DNA of 64,000 nucleotides from Reinekea forsetii (GTDB lineage Bacteria > Pseudomonadota > Gammaproteobacteria > Pseudomonadales > Natronospirillaceae), in NCBI RefSeq assembly GCF_002795845.1, contig NZ_CP011797.1:2317501-2381500 (forward strand), given 5' to 3'. The notes below the pieces were generated by a model. It was not told where the DNA came from, made no database searches, and saw only the letters and a program-made list of their open reading frames with translations. The stretch's first letter is position 1, and every line of letters starts with the position of its first letter. The position numbers were made by a program, and so were the translations under genes. Shown here piece after piece: positions 8,740 to 17,049 of the stretch.

Positions 8740-9504
8740 CTAGAAGTCTTCATCCACAAAGGTGCCGTCATCGGAGGAGAAATCCTCTCCCTGATCGAGA
8801 AAAGCGTCGCCATCAAGGATTCCATCCTGAACATCATAGTCCCGCTTTGATAGATACACCTGTCGATATTGGCTATAGGCATCGCCCATCAATAGGCTCT
8901 CTGCGGCCAATAGATCGGCACGGGTCTGCACACCAGCGAGCACGGTTATGCCGATACGCGGGCCATTGTTGATCGACAGCTGGAGCAAGGGGCTCAGCAA
9001 GGGATCAACCACAACGCCTAGGCCATCGCGTACTGAGCTCGGCCCGACCAAGGGCAACACCAGATAGGCCCCGCTGTTGAACCCCCAAACGCCAAGGGTC
9101 TGACCCAGGTCTTCGCGCTGCACGGGAATGCCCAGTTTGCTGGCGACATCGAACAGGCCACCGATGCCGACGGTCGAGTTGATCAGCAGCCGTTCGGCTG
9201 ATTGCAAAGCAGCCCCGGCCTTGCCTTGCAAACCGTTGTGCACGGTGTTGCGAATCTCACCGAGATTGCCCACGAAATTGCGTACGCCATTTTCGGCAAA
9301 GCTGGGCAATAGCGCGTGATAAACCACTGCGGTGGGCCGCAAAAGCCAGCTGTCGAGGAAGTCATTGAATTTAAATACCACCCGATTAACAGGCTCGAAC
9401 GGATCCTGCTGTGCGGCATAGGCCGGCAGGCAAACGCTCGCGCCCGTCAGCGCCAGGAACAGCGCGACGGTCGGAATTAGGCGCTTTTGTGTTCGTTTAT
9501 CCAT
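8740..9504 (-). CDS. mlaA: Phospholipid-binding MlaA/VacJ family protein
   Basis: Outer-membrane component of the Mla system that removes misplaced phospholipids from the outer leaflet. Family hallmarks are QDPFEPVNRVVFKFND (residues 33-48), the NxxGNLGEIRNTVH segment and YLVLPLVGPSSVRDG. The signal peptide (about residues 10-31) ends in AYA-AQ. The only Cys lies in ASVC, which does not fit a lipobox because of Val at -1, so it may be exported by signal peptidase I rather than lipidated. The acidic C-terminal tail is unremarkable. It overlaps the DUF2802 gene by 28 bp, placing it at the tail of the chemotaxis transcription unit. Other mla genes are not in the window. Confidence 0.92.
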   Translation of the reverse strand: MDKRTQKRLIPTVALFLALTGASVCLPAYAAQQDPFEPVNRVVFKFNDFLDSWLLRPTAVVYHALLPSFAENGVRNFVGNLGEIRNTVHNGLQGKAGAALQSAERLLINSTVGIGGLFDVASKLGIPVQREDLGQTLGVWGFNSGAYLVLPLVGPSSVRDGLGVVVDPLLSPLLQLSINNGPRIGITVLAGVQTRADLLAAESLLMGDAYSQYRQVYLSKRDYDVQDGILDGDAFLDQGEDFSSDDGTFVDEDF

Positions 9505-9896
9505 GATGATAGGGCTTGTTCCGCGCGCGTGGTGAGACCGAGAGTACTTTCCTTAGCTACGGGCGCTTCCGGCTGGGGTGCATTGGTAACGGCTTTTTGC
9601 ACGTCAGCAAAGCGGTGTACAGTCGACTGTTTTAAATCCTGTGCCTCTGCAAAGCTAGAGACGTTCGAAGACTTTTTTAAATTTTTCTCGATGCCGGCCA
9701 AACGTCGCCCCACACCGATGGCGCTCTGATTAAGCATCTTCAGTTCACGCACTGACTGCGCTTGACTGAGCACAAAACGGGCTTCAAGCCGCGCGAGCCG
9801 GCGCCAGGTAATGACCACCAAACTGACCAAGAGAACCATACCGACAATGAGGCCCTGCTCTAACACTGTAAATTCTAACCCGACAAATTGACCCAT
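9477..9896 (-). CDS. DUF2802 family protein at the end of the chemotaxis operon
   Basis: 139-residue protein with one N-terminal transmembrane helix (about residues 13-31), a coiled-coil region (about 35-70) and a basic, Ser/Thr-rich linker leading to a short C-terminal helix (TTRAEQALSSWINEH). A DUF2802 gene follows cheW in the Pseudomonas flagellar cluster (PA1465 position), which supports the assignment. ATG 9896 is preferred; an in-frame GTG lies 12 bp upstream. Role unknown; its position suggests an accessory part of the polar chemotaxis or flagellar apparatus. Confidence 0.7.
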   Translation of the reverse strand: MGQFVGLEFTVLEQGLIVGMVLLVSLVVITWRRLARLEARFVLSQAQSVRELKMLNQSAIGVGRRLAGIEKNLKKSSNVSSFAEAQDLKQSTVHRFADVQKAVTNAPQPEAPVAKESTLGLTTRAEQALSSWINEHKSA

Positions 9897-9958
9897 AAGT
9901 CTCGTCACTCCAAATTATTGACACTAATGTGACATACTAGCAAAAATTACGCCATCAT

Positions 9959-10438
9959 CTAGAGGTCGGACAATTCTGCCCATTCATGGTCGTTTAAAAG
10001 GTTTTTAATCGCGATCAGGATCAACAGTCTGTCATTCTTATGGCTGACGCCCTGAATGTAACGGGCATTCTCAGAGTTGCCAACATTCGGCGCCGGTTCA
10101 ATTTCAGACTGGCGCAGGTACACCACCTCGGCCACCGCGTCGACTAGGATGCCAACGACCTGGGCCTCGGTTTCCAAAATCACAATACGGGTGCTGTCGC
10201 TAATCTCGGTTGACCGCAGGCCAAACCGCTCTCGGGTATCGACCACGGTGACAACATTGCCGCGCAGATTGATGATACCGATCACGTAGGCTGGTGCGCC
10301 GGGCACTGGCGCGATCTCACTGTGGCGCAGCACTTCACGCACCTGCATGACGTTAATGCCATAGGTTTCTTGTTCCAGGCGGAAGGTGACCCATTGCAGG
10401 ATCGGGTCGTCGTCCGTGTTGGCAGTCTGTGCGGTCAT
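9959..10438 (-). CDS. cheW: Chemotaxis coupling protein CheW
   Basis: Scaffold that links chemoreceptors to the CheA kinase. From the ATG at 10438 it is 159 residues and consists of a single CheW domain: WVTFRLEQETYGINVMQVREVL at the N-terminal side, IIGIINLRGNVVTVVDTRERFGL-type core near residue 60 and the VYLRQSEIEPAP segment near 112. A longer in-frame reading to 10507 would add 23 residues not seen in CheW. The gene follows parP with a 77-bp gap. Confidence 0.94.
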   Translation of the reverse strand: MTAQTANTDDDPILQWVTFRLEQETYGINVMQVREVLRHSEIAPVPGAPAYVIGIINLRGNVVTVVDTRERFGLRSTEISDSTRIVILETEAQVVGILVDAVAEVVYLRQSEIEPAPNVGNSENARYIQGVSHKNDRLLILIAIKNLLNDHEWAELSDL

Positions 10439-10515
10439 GATCGGTTTCCCACTCGGTGAGCTTTTACTATAGTTCAGTTCCCGACAGCCCGCGGTCAATA
10501 AAGCCACGCCGGCGC

Positions 10516-11208
10516 TTAACCACGCACCAGCTGCTCAAAGGCATCCGGATCGACCAGGGCACACAGCTCAGAAATAACAGTACCCGCCAACCACGGCCGA
10601 GAGGTCCGCTGAGTGCGCCATTTGACCGCTTCCGGGACCAGGGAAATCGAGCCCTTAATGCCTTGTGCCGCAAAGGCCCAATCGGAATCGTGCACTCCAA
10701 TGGCGAACCGCACCCATGCCTTGGTCTTGGGTTGGTTGCGCTCGGGCATAACCATCAGGGCGGTATCGACCACCCGTACCGATTGACCCTGGTGCCCTGG
10801 CAGCAGACCCAGGAACCAACTGGGCTGATCAAACAGAGGGGTGAGCTTTTTATCCACGGTATAAATGGTGCTCAGCATCCGCAGGGGTACCGCCAATTTT
10901 AGTCCATTGACGGTAAAAACCAGGCAATCGAAGCGTTGCCGCGCCCAAGCCGGTTGGCCCCTGCTCGGCCAATCGAAGAGCGGCGCTGCGGCGCTCGACA
11001 GCGCGATCTCAGGCTGCGGCTGCGTTGCGCTGGGGACCGAGGTCGCTCCGCCCGCACCGACTTGCCGAGCCAGATTTTGATACCCCGTGCGCTCCGGATC
11101 AATCGCGGTGGCATCGTGCAACAGGGCATCCAAGTAGGCCGTCAACACGCGTGCAGTGGTGCTTGGTGCAGTCTGGGTGCGGGCTGAGCCGGCGCAATTA
11201 TCGGCCAT
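10516..11208 (-). CDS. parP: ParP-like protein with C-terminal CheW domain
   Basis: 230-residue protein whose last about 140 residues are CheW-like (FDCLVFTVNGLKLAVPLRML, then VRVVDTALMVMP). The N-terminal 80 residues are low-complexity, Ala/Ser/Pro-rich, with a short amphipathic helix RVLTAYLDALLHDA. This is the layout of ParP, which binds CheA and the ParC ATPase so that chemotaxis arrays form at the cell pole and are inherited by daughters (known in Vibrio; homologue at the PA1463 position in Pseudomonas). ATG 11208 is preferred; a GTG at 11241 would give 11 more residues. It overlaps the preceding small gene by 11 bp. Confidence 0.82.
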   Translation of the reverse strand: MADNCAGSARTQTAPSTTARVLTAYLDALLHDATAIDPERTGYQNLARQVGAGGATSVPSATQPQPEIALSSAAAPLFDWPSRGQPAWARQRFDCLVFTVNGLKLAVPLRMLSTIYTVDKKLTPLFDQPSWFLGLLPGHQGQSVRVVDTALMVMPERNQPKTKAWVRFAIGVHDSDWAFAAQGIKGSISLVPEAVKWRTQRTSRPWLAGTVISELCALVDPDAFEQLVRG

Positions 11209-11494
11209 GCGCCGACCGGGTTTGGTGATCGCGGCAGACACTCAGCCACAACAGATCCCGGAGCCGAGACTGGGATAGTTTTTGGATATGCGCCAAGAGC
11301 ATCAGCTCAATACACAGCGCCTGAGCATTATTGAGCGGTTTGCGCCACAGGCAGATCATCTCATGGCCGTGGGTTACCTGCGCCAGGGTCAACTCGCGCA
11401 GGTCGTGCACGGCGGGTCTGGGGGGCTCGGCCAGCAAGGTGTCGATATAGGCATCGAGTACCCGACGCGCAGAGCGATTGCGCTTTGCCCTCAT
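11198..11494 (-). CDS. Small unnamed protein between parC and parP, with a ParP-like N-terminal motif
   Basis: 98-residue reading frame whose ATG overlaps the parC stop as ATGA and whose end overlaps parP, so it fills the space between the two genes exactly and is likely translated. Residues 9-22 (RRVLDAYIDTLLAE) align with the ParP N-terminal helix RVLTAYLDALLHDA, 8 of 14 identical. The rest (HGHEMICLWRKPLNNAQALC onward) is a predicted helical region with no CheW signature; it contains two Cys and two His in the middle. I do not recognise the family. It could be a ParC/ParP partner, or a degenerated second copy of the ParP N-terminus. Confidence 0.65.
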   Translation of the reverse strand: MRAKRNRSARRVLDAYIDTLLAEPPRPAVHDLRELTLAQVTHGHEMICLWRKPLNNAQALCIELMLLAHIQKLSQSRLRDLLWLSVCRDHQTRSAHGR

Positions 11495-12261
11495 CGGCTC
11501 TGCCCGAGTGTTTTTAACAGACTGCCGTAGGCCCTGGCACCGCGACTGGCGCCATCGACCTGACTAATGGCCTTGCCGGCTCGACTGGCGTCGCGTAATT
11601 TGGTATCAACTGGGATCGCCAAATCCCAGATATGGCCCTGATGCTGCACTTTGAGCGTTTTCAGACTTTTAATCGAGGCTTGCGTGCGGCGGTCAAACAT
11701 AGTCGGGATAACCAGATAATCCAGTTCACGACGCTGCGATCGAGTCACCATTTGAATGGTATGCACCATACGCTCCAAGCCCTTGAGCGCTAAAAACTCG
11801 GTTTGCACCGGCACCAACAGCTTCTTGCAAGCCGCGAGCGAATTGATCAACAGAAAACCTAACAGCGGCGGAGTGTCGATCAGCGCGTAATCAAAATCAT
11901 CCCATAGGGTGGCGAGCGTTTTGGACACGATCAGGCCCATGCCGTCCTGCTGGCTGATATTGCGTTCCAAGGTCGCTAAGGCGGTCGAGGCGGGTATCAT
12001 TTTCATACCCGGGACCGAGGTTGCGACAATAATATCGGCATGGAGTTGTGCGGATGGCTGGCCAGGATGCATAAACAGATCGAAAGCGCTCTGTTCGATC
12101 TCATCCGGATTGAAACCAAAATAACTGGTCAAGGAACCTTGGGGATCGAGATCGAGCAGCAGCACTCGATGGCCTTGCTCGGCCAACAGCGCCCCCAATG
12201 ACACCACCGTGGTGGTTTTGCCGACCCCACCCTTCTGATTCGCAATAGACCAAACCTGCAT
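11491..12261 (-). CDS. parC: ParA-family ATPase for chemotaxis array positioning (ParC-like)
   Basis: 256-residue ParA/MinD-type ATPase. Deviant Walker A KGGVGKTTT at residues 10-18, Walker A' LLLDLDPQGS near 36-45 and Walker B ALIDTPPLLG near 124. In Vibrio and Pseudomonas the ParA homologue encoded between motD and the CheW-like parP recruits chemotaxis proteins to the old pole, and the position here (motD - ATPase - small gene - parP - cheW) is the same. The symbol parC here means the chemotaxis ATPase, not topoisomerase IV. Starts at an ATG 12 bp after motD. Confidence 0.9.
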   Translation of the reverse strand: MQVWSIANQKGGVGKTTTVVSLGALLAEQGHRVLLLDLDPQGSLTSYFGFNPDEIEQSAFDLFMHPGQPSAQLHADIIVATSVPGMKMIPASTALATLERNISQQDGMGLIVSKTLATLWDDFDYALIDTPPLLGFLLINSLAACKKLLVPVQTEFLALKGLERMVHTIQMVTRSQRRELDYLVIPTMFDRRTQASIKSLKTLKVQHQGHIWDLAIPVDTKLRDASRAGKAISQVDGASRGARAYGSLLKTLGQSR

Positions 12262-12273
12262 GTTTATGCCTCT

Positions 12274-13047
12274 CTAGGATCCTGCCGAACGAACACTGGC
12301 ACCAAAGCCGGCCACTAGGATAGACAGGGTGCCCTGCTGCGGCCGCGCACCCGCATGGCTGGCTTGATAGTGGCCAAAGGCCGTGGCAGACAAACGCTGC
12401 CCCTGGATGCCAGCGCGCTGTAAATAGCTTAAGACGTTGATTGCCCGCTGCGCCGACAACTGCCAACTGCCAAGCGACGTACTGCTCTCCTGACGCAGGC
12501 TGTACCCTTCCACGGCGACCGGCAGATGCAGCTCGGCTAAGATCTTGCCAACCTCATAGAGCATCGCTTCGGCGTTGTTGGTAATTTTGGCCGAGCCCGG
12601 TGAAAAGGTGATCGAGTCGGCGATCTGAATCTCCATCCAGGCCTCACTGCCGCTGACACTGAACAGCTGCTGTTCGATCAGTGGGGCGAATTGCTGTTTC
12701 AGCTGCTGTTGAATATCGAGCAACGCGGCCTGCTGCTGCAAGCGCTCGGCGCCATCCGGGGCGACATCGGCGGCGGCGTTCAATTGGCTTGGTGAGAGCG
12801 GGCTGAAAAAATCAGGCCCTTGGTCGGGTGTGGCCAATGCAGCCGAATCGATAGGCGTTGGTTGCACATCGAAGACCTGCGTTAGGCTAGCGCTGACCTG
12901 TTTGAATTTTGCCTGTTCCAGCGAACTGATTGAGAACAAGAAAACAAAAAACGCAAACAGCAGGGTTAAAAAATCGGCATAGGACAGAATCCAACGATGC
13001 TCTTTGGAAGAGCTGCTAACAAAACGCTGGCGCTTGAGCCGATTCAC
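12274..13047 (-). CDS. motD: Flagellar stator protein MotD (MotB family)
   Basis: 257-residue stator B subunit. A short cytoplasmic tail ends in SSSSKEHRW, followed by a single transmembrane helix carrying the proton-binding Asp25 in SYADFLTLLFAFFVFL. The C-terminal half is an OmpA-like peptidoglycan-binding domain (VAVEGYSLRQ... LSAQRAINVLSYLQRAG). It starts with a GTG that overlaps the motC stop as GTGA, so MotC and MotD are translationally coupled. Proton rather than sodium drive is suggested by the MotD family but not provable here. Confidence 0.92.
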   Translation of the reverse strand: MNRLKRQRFVSSSSKEHRWILSYADFLTLLFAFFVFLFSISSLEQAKFKQVSASLTQVFDVQPTPIDSAALATPDQGPDFFSPLSPSQLNAAADVAPDGAERLQQQAALLDIQQQLKQQFAPLIEQQLFSVSGSEAWMEIQIADSITFSPGSAKITNNAEAMLYEVGKILAELHLPVAVEGYSLRQESSTSLGSWQLSAQRAINVLSYLQRAGIQGQRLSATAFGHYQASHAGARPQQGTLSILVAGFGASVRSAGS

Positions 13048-13778
13048 AAGCGATATTCTTTCAATCGGCGTTCCATTAAGCGCGGATGTTCGCCCTCTAA
13101 GATGGCCAACAGGCCGTCGCAGAGCATTTCCTCGAATTGACTGCGCTGCAGGGCATCGGCGCGCAGCCGGCCGGCGACCGGCAGTAAAAATAGATTGGCC
13201 AGGCCAACCCCATAGATTGTGGCTACAAAGGCGGTGGCAATGCCGACACCGATGGCGTTCATATCATCGACCTGGGTCATCACCTGTATCAGCCCCAGTA
13301 CCGCCCCGATGATCCCCATGGTCGGCGCGTAACCTCCCAAGGCTTCAAAAAAATCGGCCGTGCGCAACCATTCGTGTTCGCGTGATTCCATGGACACTTG
13401 CAGGCTTTGCTGGATTTTACCGCCATCGGCCCCATCGACAATTAACTGCAAACCCAAGCGTAAGAATCGATCGGGCTCCTTTGTTGACTCAGACTCCAGA
13501 CTCAAGGGACCGTTGCGACGCACCAGCTGACCCCAATGGGTAAGTTTACCAATGGCCGAGTCGCCGCTCTGATGGTGCGACCAGAAGATACTTGGAAATA
13601 AGCGCCAAGCGGTTTTCCACGTTCTGACCTCGGCCTGGACCATGCCCGCGGCCAGGGTCCCGCCAAGCACGATCAGTGCGGCGGGTATATTGGACAAAGA
13701 ACCGACCTGGCCCCCTTCCATCAGATGGCCACCGAAAACGGCAAACCAAGCAAATAACAGGCCCGCAAGCGCAATCAT
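13044..13778 (-). CDS. motC: Flagellar stator protein MotC (MotA family)
   Basis: 244-residue stator A subunit with four transmembrane helices (about residues 2-20, 28-48, 147-167 and 179-199) and a charged cytoplasmic loop between TM2 and TM3. The TM3-TM4 region GGYAPTMGIIGAVLGLIQVM and FVATIYGVGLANLFLLPVAG is the MotA signature. The gene lies 80 bp after cheB and is coupled to motD. As in Pseudomonas, a MotCD pair inside the che cluster implies that another MotAB set may exist elsewhere. Confidence 0.92.
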   Translation of the reverse strand: MIALAGLLFAWFAVFGGHLMEGGQVGSLSNIPAALIVLGGTLAAGMVQAEVRTWKTAWRLFPSIFWSHHQSGDSAIGKLTHWGQLVRRNGPLSLESESTKEPDRFLRLGLQLIVDGADGGKIQQSLQVSMESREHEWLRTADFFEALGGYAPTMGIIGAVLGLIQVMTQVDDMNAIGVGIATAFVATIYGVGLANLFLLPVAGRLRADALQRSQFEEMLCDGLLAILEGEHPRLMERRLKEYRL

Positions 13779-13858
13779 CTAGAATCCTTATAACAACGTT
13801 AACAAGTTTAGCGACTTAGCCCCAACCAGGCGCGCAGACATGGGCTGGCAGGCCAGCT

Positions 13859-14884
13859 TTATCCGCCGTAACGGACAACTTCGACCATCCGCTGAGCGAT
13901 GCTCAACAGGGGAATCACCTCATCGGCGAGATTGGCCTTTGTTATTGCAGAAGGCATGCCATCGATGACACAGGTACTGGCCTCCTGCGCCCATACCACG
14001 CTATTGCCCTGCTTCAGCAAGCGGGCCCCTTCCCGGCCATCGGCCCCCATGCCGGTGAGTACGATGGCCAAGGTGCGATTACCGTAGTATTTCACGGCGC
14101 TACCAAAGGTCAGGTCGACGCTGGGTTTATAATTCAGTCGCGCATCGCCGGCTAAAATTCGCAGCCGGTTTTTGCCGCTCAGCATCATTTGCATGCCACC
14201 GGGCGCCAGATAGGCCGAACCCGGCGCCAAGTCCTGACCGTCAACGGCCTGCTGAACATGGATCGCGCACTGGGCATTTAGGCGCTCTGCGAACGATGCG
14301 GTGAAGGTGCCGGGCAAGTGCTGAATTATTAGTATCGGGCACGGGAAATTGACCGGTAGTTGCGTCAAAACCTTTTGCAGTGCGACCGGTCCACCGGTCG
14401 AGGCGCCGATCAGCACCAGTTCAAAATCCTGCGCATAGCTAGTGGTTCTCTGCCCAGCGCTCGGTGAGGGCAGATTTGGCGCTGCCCTCGGTCCGGCCAA
14501 GGTGAGCAACTTAGCCACCAAAATTTGTTTTAGACTGGAATGGCCACCGCTGATGCGCTCGTAGCTTTTGGGTAAAAAATCGACCGCCCCAGCATCCAGT
14601 GCGTCCAGGGTAATACGCGCACCTTCGATGGTAAGCGACGAAAACATCAGGATCGGCGTCGGTTGCTGAGTCATTATTTCACGCACCGAGGAAATGCCAT
14701 CCATCAGCGGCATCTCGTAATCCATGGTGATCACATCGGGCTGCAAACTCAGTGTTTTTTCCACGGCTTCTCGACCATTGCTGGCCTCACCGACGACCCT
14801 AAGCCGCGGATCAGCATTGATAATGGTTTTAACCTGTTGACGAAAAAACCCCGAATCATCAACAACCAGGACCCCAATAGACAT
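13859..14884 (-). CDS. cheB: Protein-glutamate methylesterase/deamidase CheB
   Basis: Response regulator that removes methyl groups from chemoreceptors and deamidates them. The receiver has DD at residues 9-10 and Asp55 in TMDYEMPLMDG. The C-terminal methylesterase domain shows the Ser-His-Asp triad as LIGASTGGP (Ser near 161), IIQHLPGTF (His near 187) and MGADGREG (Asp near 282). A Pro/Ser linker joins the domains. Length 341 is normal. It follows cheA by 42 bp. Confidence 0.95.
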   Translation of the reverse strand: MSIGVLVVDDSGFFRQQVKTIINADPRLRVVGEASNGREAVEKTLSLQPDVITMDYEMPLMDGISSVREIMTQQPTPILMFSSLTIEGARITLDALDAGAVDFLPKSYERISGGHSSLKQILVAKLLTLAGPRAAPNLPSPSAGQRTTSYAQDFELVLIGASTGGPVALQKVLTQLPVNFPCPILIIQHLPGTFTASFAERLNAQCAIHVQQAVDGQDLAPGSAYLAPGGMQMMLSGKNRLRILAGDARLNYKPSVDLTFGSAVKYYGNRTLAIVLTGMGADGREGARLLKQGNSVVWAQEASTCVIDGMPSAITKANLADEVIPLLSIAQRMVEVVRYGG

Positions 14885-14926
14885 CGATTAACCTCAATAA
14901 TGACCGAACAGTTAAACAGCAACGCG

Positions 14927-17038
14927 CTATCGACCTTGGCCGGTGTGCGCCTGAAGCAGGCTGGGGATGTCCAAGATCAGGGCAATGCGACCGTCACCGG
15001 TAATGGTCGCTCCGGCCATGCCGGGCGTGCCCTGCAACATCTGACCGAGGGGCTTAATAACGACCTCTTCTTGACCCACCAGTTGATCGACCACAAAGCC
15101 GATATTCTGACTGCCGACCGTGACCACAACCACATGACCGGCGACCATTTTCTGATGGTCGAACGCCATATCCTTGATCAACCAACGTTTCAGATAATAG
15201 AGCGGAATGGGTTTACTGCGCACCACAACAACTTCCTGGCCATCGACCACATTGGTCTTGGTCAAATCAAGATGAAAGATCTCGCTAACACTGGCCAGCG
15301 GCAAGGCAAAGGCTTGATGCTCGATTACCACCATCAGCGTCGGCATAATCGCCAGCGTCAGGGGGACCTTGATACTGATGGTGGTGCCGATATTTAATTG
15401 CGATTCAATATCGATCGTACCATTCAACTGGCCAATCTTGGTTTTCACCACGTCCATGCCTACACCCCGGCCGGATACATCGGAAATAACCTCCTTGGTG
15501 CTGAAGCCGGGTGAAAAAATAAGATTAAAACACTCTTTGTCGCTCAGTCGGTCGGCGGCATCTCGATCCATTACCTTTCTCGTCACCGCCAGTTCGCGCA
15601 ACGTGTTGGGGTCCATGCCACCCCCGTCATCCATGATGGTGAGTAAAATATGATCGCCCTCTTGTTGTGCGGCTAAGACGATCCGGCCCATTCGTGGCTT
15701 GCCGTTGGCCGCCCGTATGTCCGGGGTCTCGACGCCATGATCCACCGAATTGCGCACTAGATGGACCAAGGGATCGGCGAGCGCATCGACCAAATTCTTG
15801 TCCAGATCGGTGTCTTCACCGACCAGTTCTAAATTGACCTCTTTCTTTAGGGTACGAGCTAAATCGCGCACCACGCGTGGAAAGCGGCCGAAAACTTTTT
15901 TGATCGGCTGCATGCGTGTCTTCATTACCGAGGCCTGCAAGTCAGCCGTGACGACATTGAGGTTCCCAACCGCTTTCTGTAAGGTCTCGTCGTCGAGTTC
16001 CGCGCCGAGCCGAACCAATCGATTACGCACCAAGACCAGCTCACCAACCATATTAAGAATGTCATCTAGGCGCTGCGTGTCGACTCGCACCGTGCTTTCT
16101 TGCTGACTGCCGGAATTTTTTGCCGGCCCTTTCGGCGGCCGCTGATCAGTCGGGGCAGTTGGGGGTACTGGCTCGACAGGGCGCTTGGCCTTGTCAGGCG
16201 ATGCCGGCGTACTGGTCACCGGCTCGACGGGGCGGGGCCGCGGTGTTTGCTCGGCCAGGGCTGGCGTCGGTGCGGGACTGTCGACCTTGGTGAACTGGCC
16301 CTTACCGTGCAATTGATCCAACAGTGCTTCAAATTCATCGTCAGAAATATCATCACCCGGCGCCGTGGACGGGGCGGCTTCTGGATCGGTGTCGTCTTTC
16401 GGGGCGCCGATCTTGCCCTTACCGTGCAGCTGATCGAGTAAAGCTTCAAATTCATCTGCGCTGATGTCGTCACTCGCCGCGCCGAGGTCCGAACCGACGC
16501 CAGGGCCGATATCAGTGTTCGAGCTGACCGGCGCAATGGCGTCCAGTAAACGTTCGAACTCCGTATCGGTGATGTCCTCCCCCGCCGCAGTCGGCTCGAT
16601 GACCGCGCGCACTCGGTCCCCGGCGTTGCGTTCCGAAGCGCTCGCCGGCATGGCTTGGGCATAAAAATGCAGCCGCGCTAAGAGCGAACTATCGGCCGCC
16701 AACAGTGCCTCGCCGGCACTCACGGCGGTGAACATATCATTGACCACGTCGAGTGTACTCAAGACACAGTCCATCAAATCGGCGTCGACCGTGCGCAGAC
16801 CATTGCGCAGGGTATCGAAGACGTTTTCAGCCACATGACAGCAATCAACTAGCGCGCTTAGCTGCAAAAATCCAGCACCTCCCTTGACCGTATGAAAGCC
16901 ACGAAAGATGGTATTCAATAATTCTTTGTCGTCGGGACGGCTTTCCAGTTCAACTAATTGCGCCGATAGCTGCTCTAAGATTTCACCCGCTTCAACCAAA
17001 AAATCTTGCAGAATTTCATCGTCCGCTTCGAAGCCCAT
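14927..17038 (-). CDS. cheA: Chemotaxis sensor kinase CheA
   Basis: 703-residue histidine kinase. P1 HPt domain with phospho-His49 in FRGFHTVKGGAGF; long acidic/Pro-rich linker (about 135-310); P3 dimerisation helices from VDTQRLDDILNMVGEL (about 320); P4 ATPase with HLVRNSVDHG (N box), DDGGGMD (G1) and GRGVGMDVVK (G2); C-terminal P5 CheW-like domain. The linker carries three copies of a motif of the type DIxDxEFExLLD, two of them continuing as QLHGKG (about residues 154-168, 189-208 and 228-247). No CheY-binding P2 domain is obvious, so the repeats occupy its usual place. Confidence 0.95.
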   Translation of the reverse strand: MGFEADDEILQDFLVEAGEILEQLSAQLVELESRPDDKELLNTIFRGFHTVKGGAGFLQLSALVDCCHVAENVFDTLRNGLRTVDADLMDCVLSTLDVVNDMFTAVSAGEALLAADSSLLARLHFYAQAMPASASERNAGDRVRAVIEPTAAGEDITDTEFERLLDAIAPVSSNTDIGPGVGSDLGAASDDISADEFEALLDQLHGKGKIGAPKDDTDPEAAPSTAPGDDISDDEFEALLDQLHGKGQFTKVDSPAPTPALAEQTPRPRPVEPVTSTPASPDKAKRPVEPVPPTAPTDQRPPKGPAKNSGSQQESTVRVDTQRLDDILNMVGELVLVRNRLVRLGAELDDETLQKAVGNLNVVTADLQASVMKTRMQPIKKVFGRFPRVVRDLARTLKKEVNLELVGEDTDLDKNLVDALADPLVHLVRNSVDHGVETPDIRAANGKPRMGRIVLAAQQEGDHILLTIMDDGGGMDPNTLRELAVTRKVMDRDAADRLSDKECFNLIFSPGFSTKEVISDVSGRGVGMDVVKTKIGQLNGTIDIESQLNIGTTISIKVPLTLAIMPTLMVVIEHQAFALPLASVSEIFHLDLTKTNVVDGQEVVVVRSKPIPLYYLKRWLIKDMAFDHQKMVAGHVVVVTVGSQNIGFVVDQLVGQEEVVIKPLGQMLQGTPGMAGATITGDGRIALILDIPSLLQAHTGQGR

Positions 17039-17049
17039 AGTTGTGCTCC

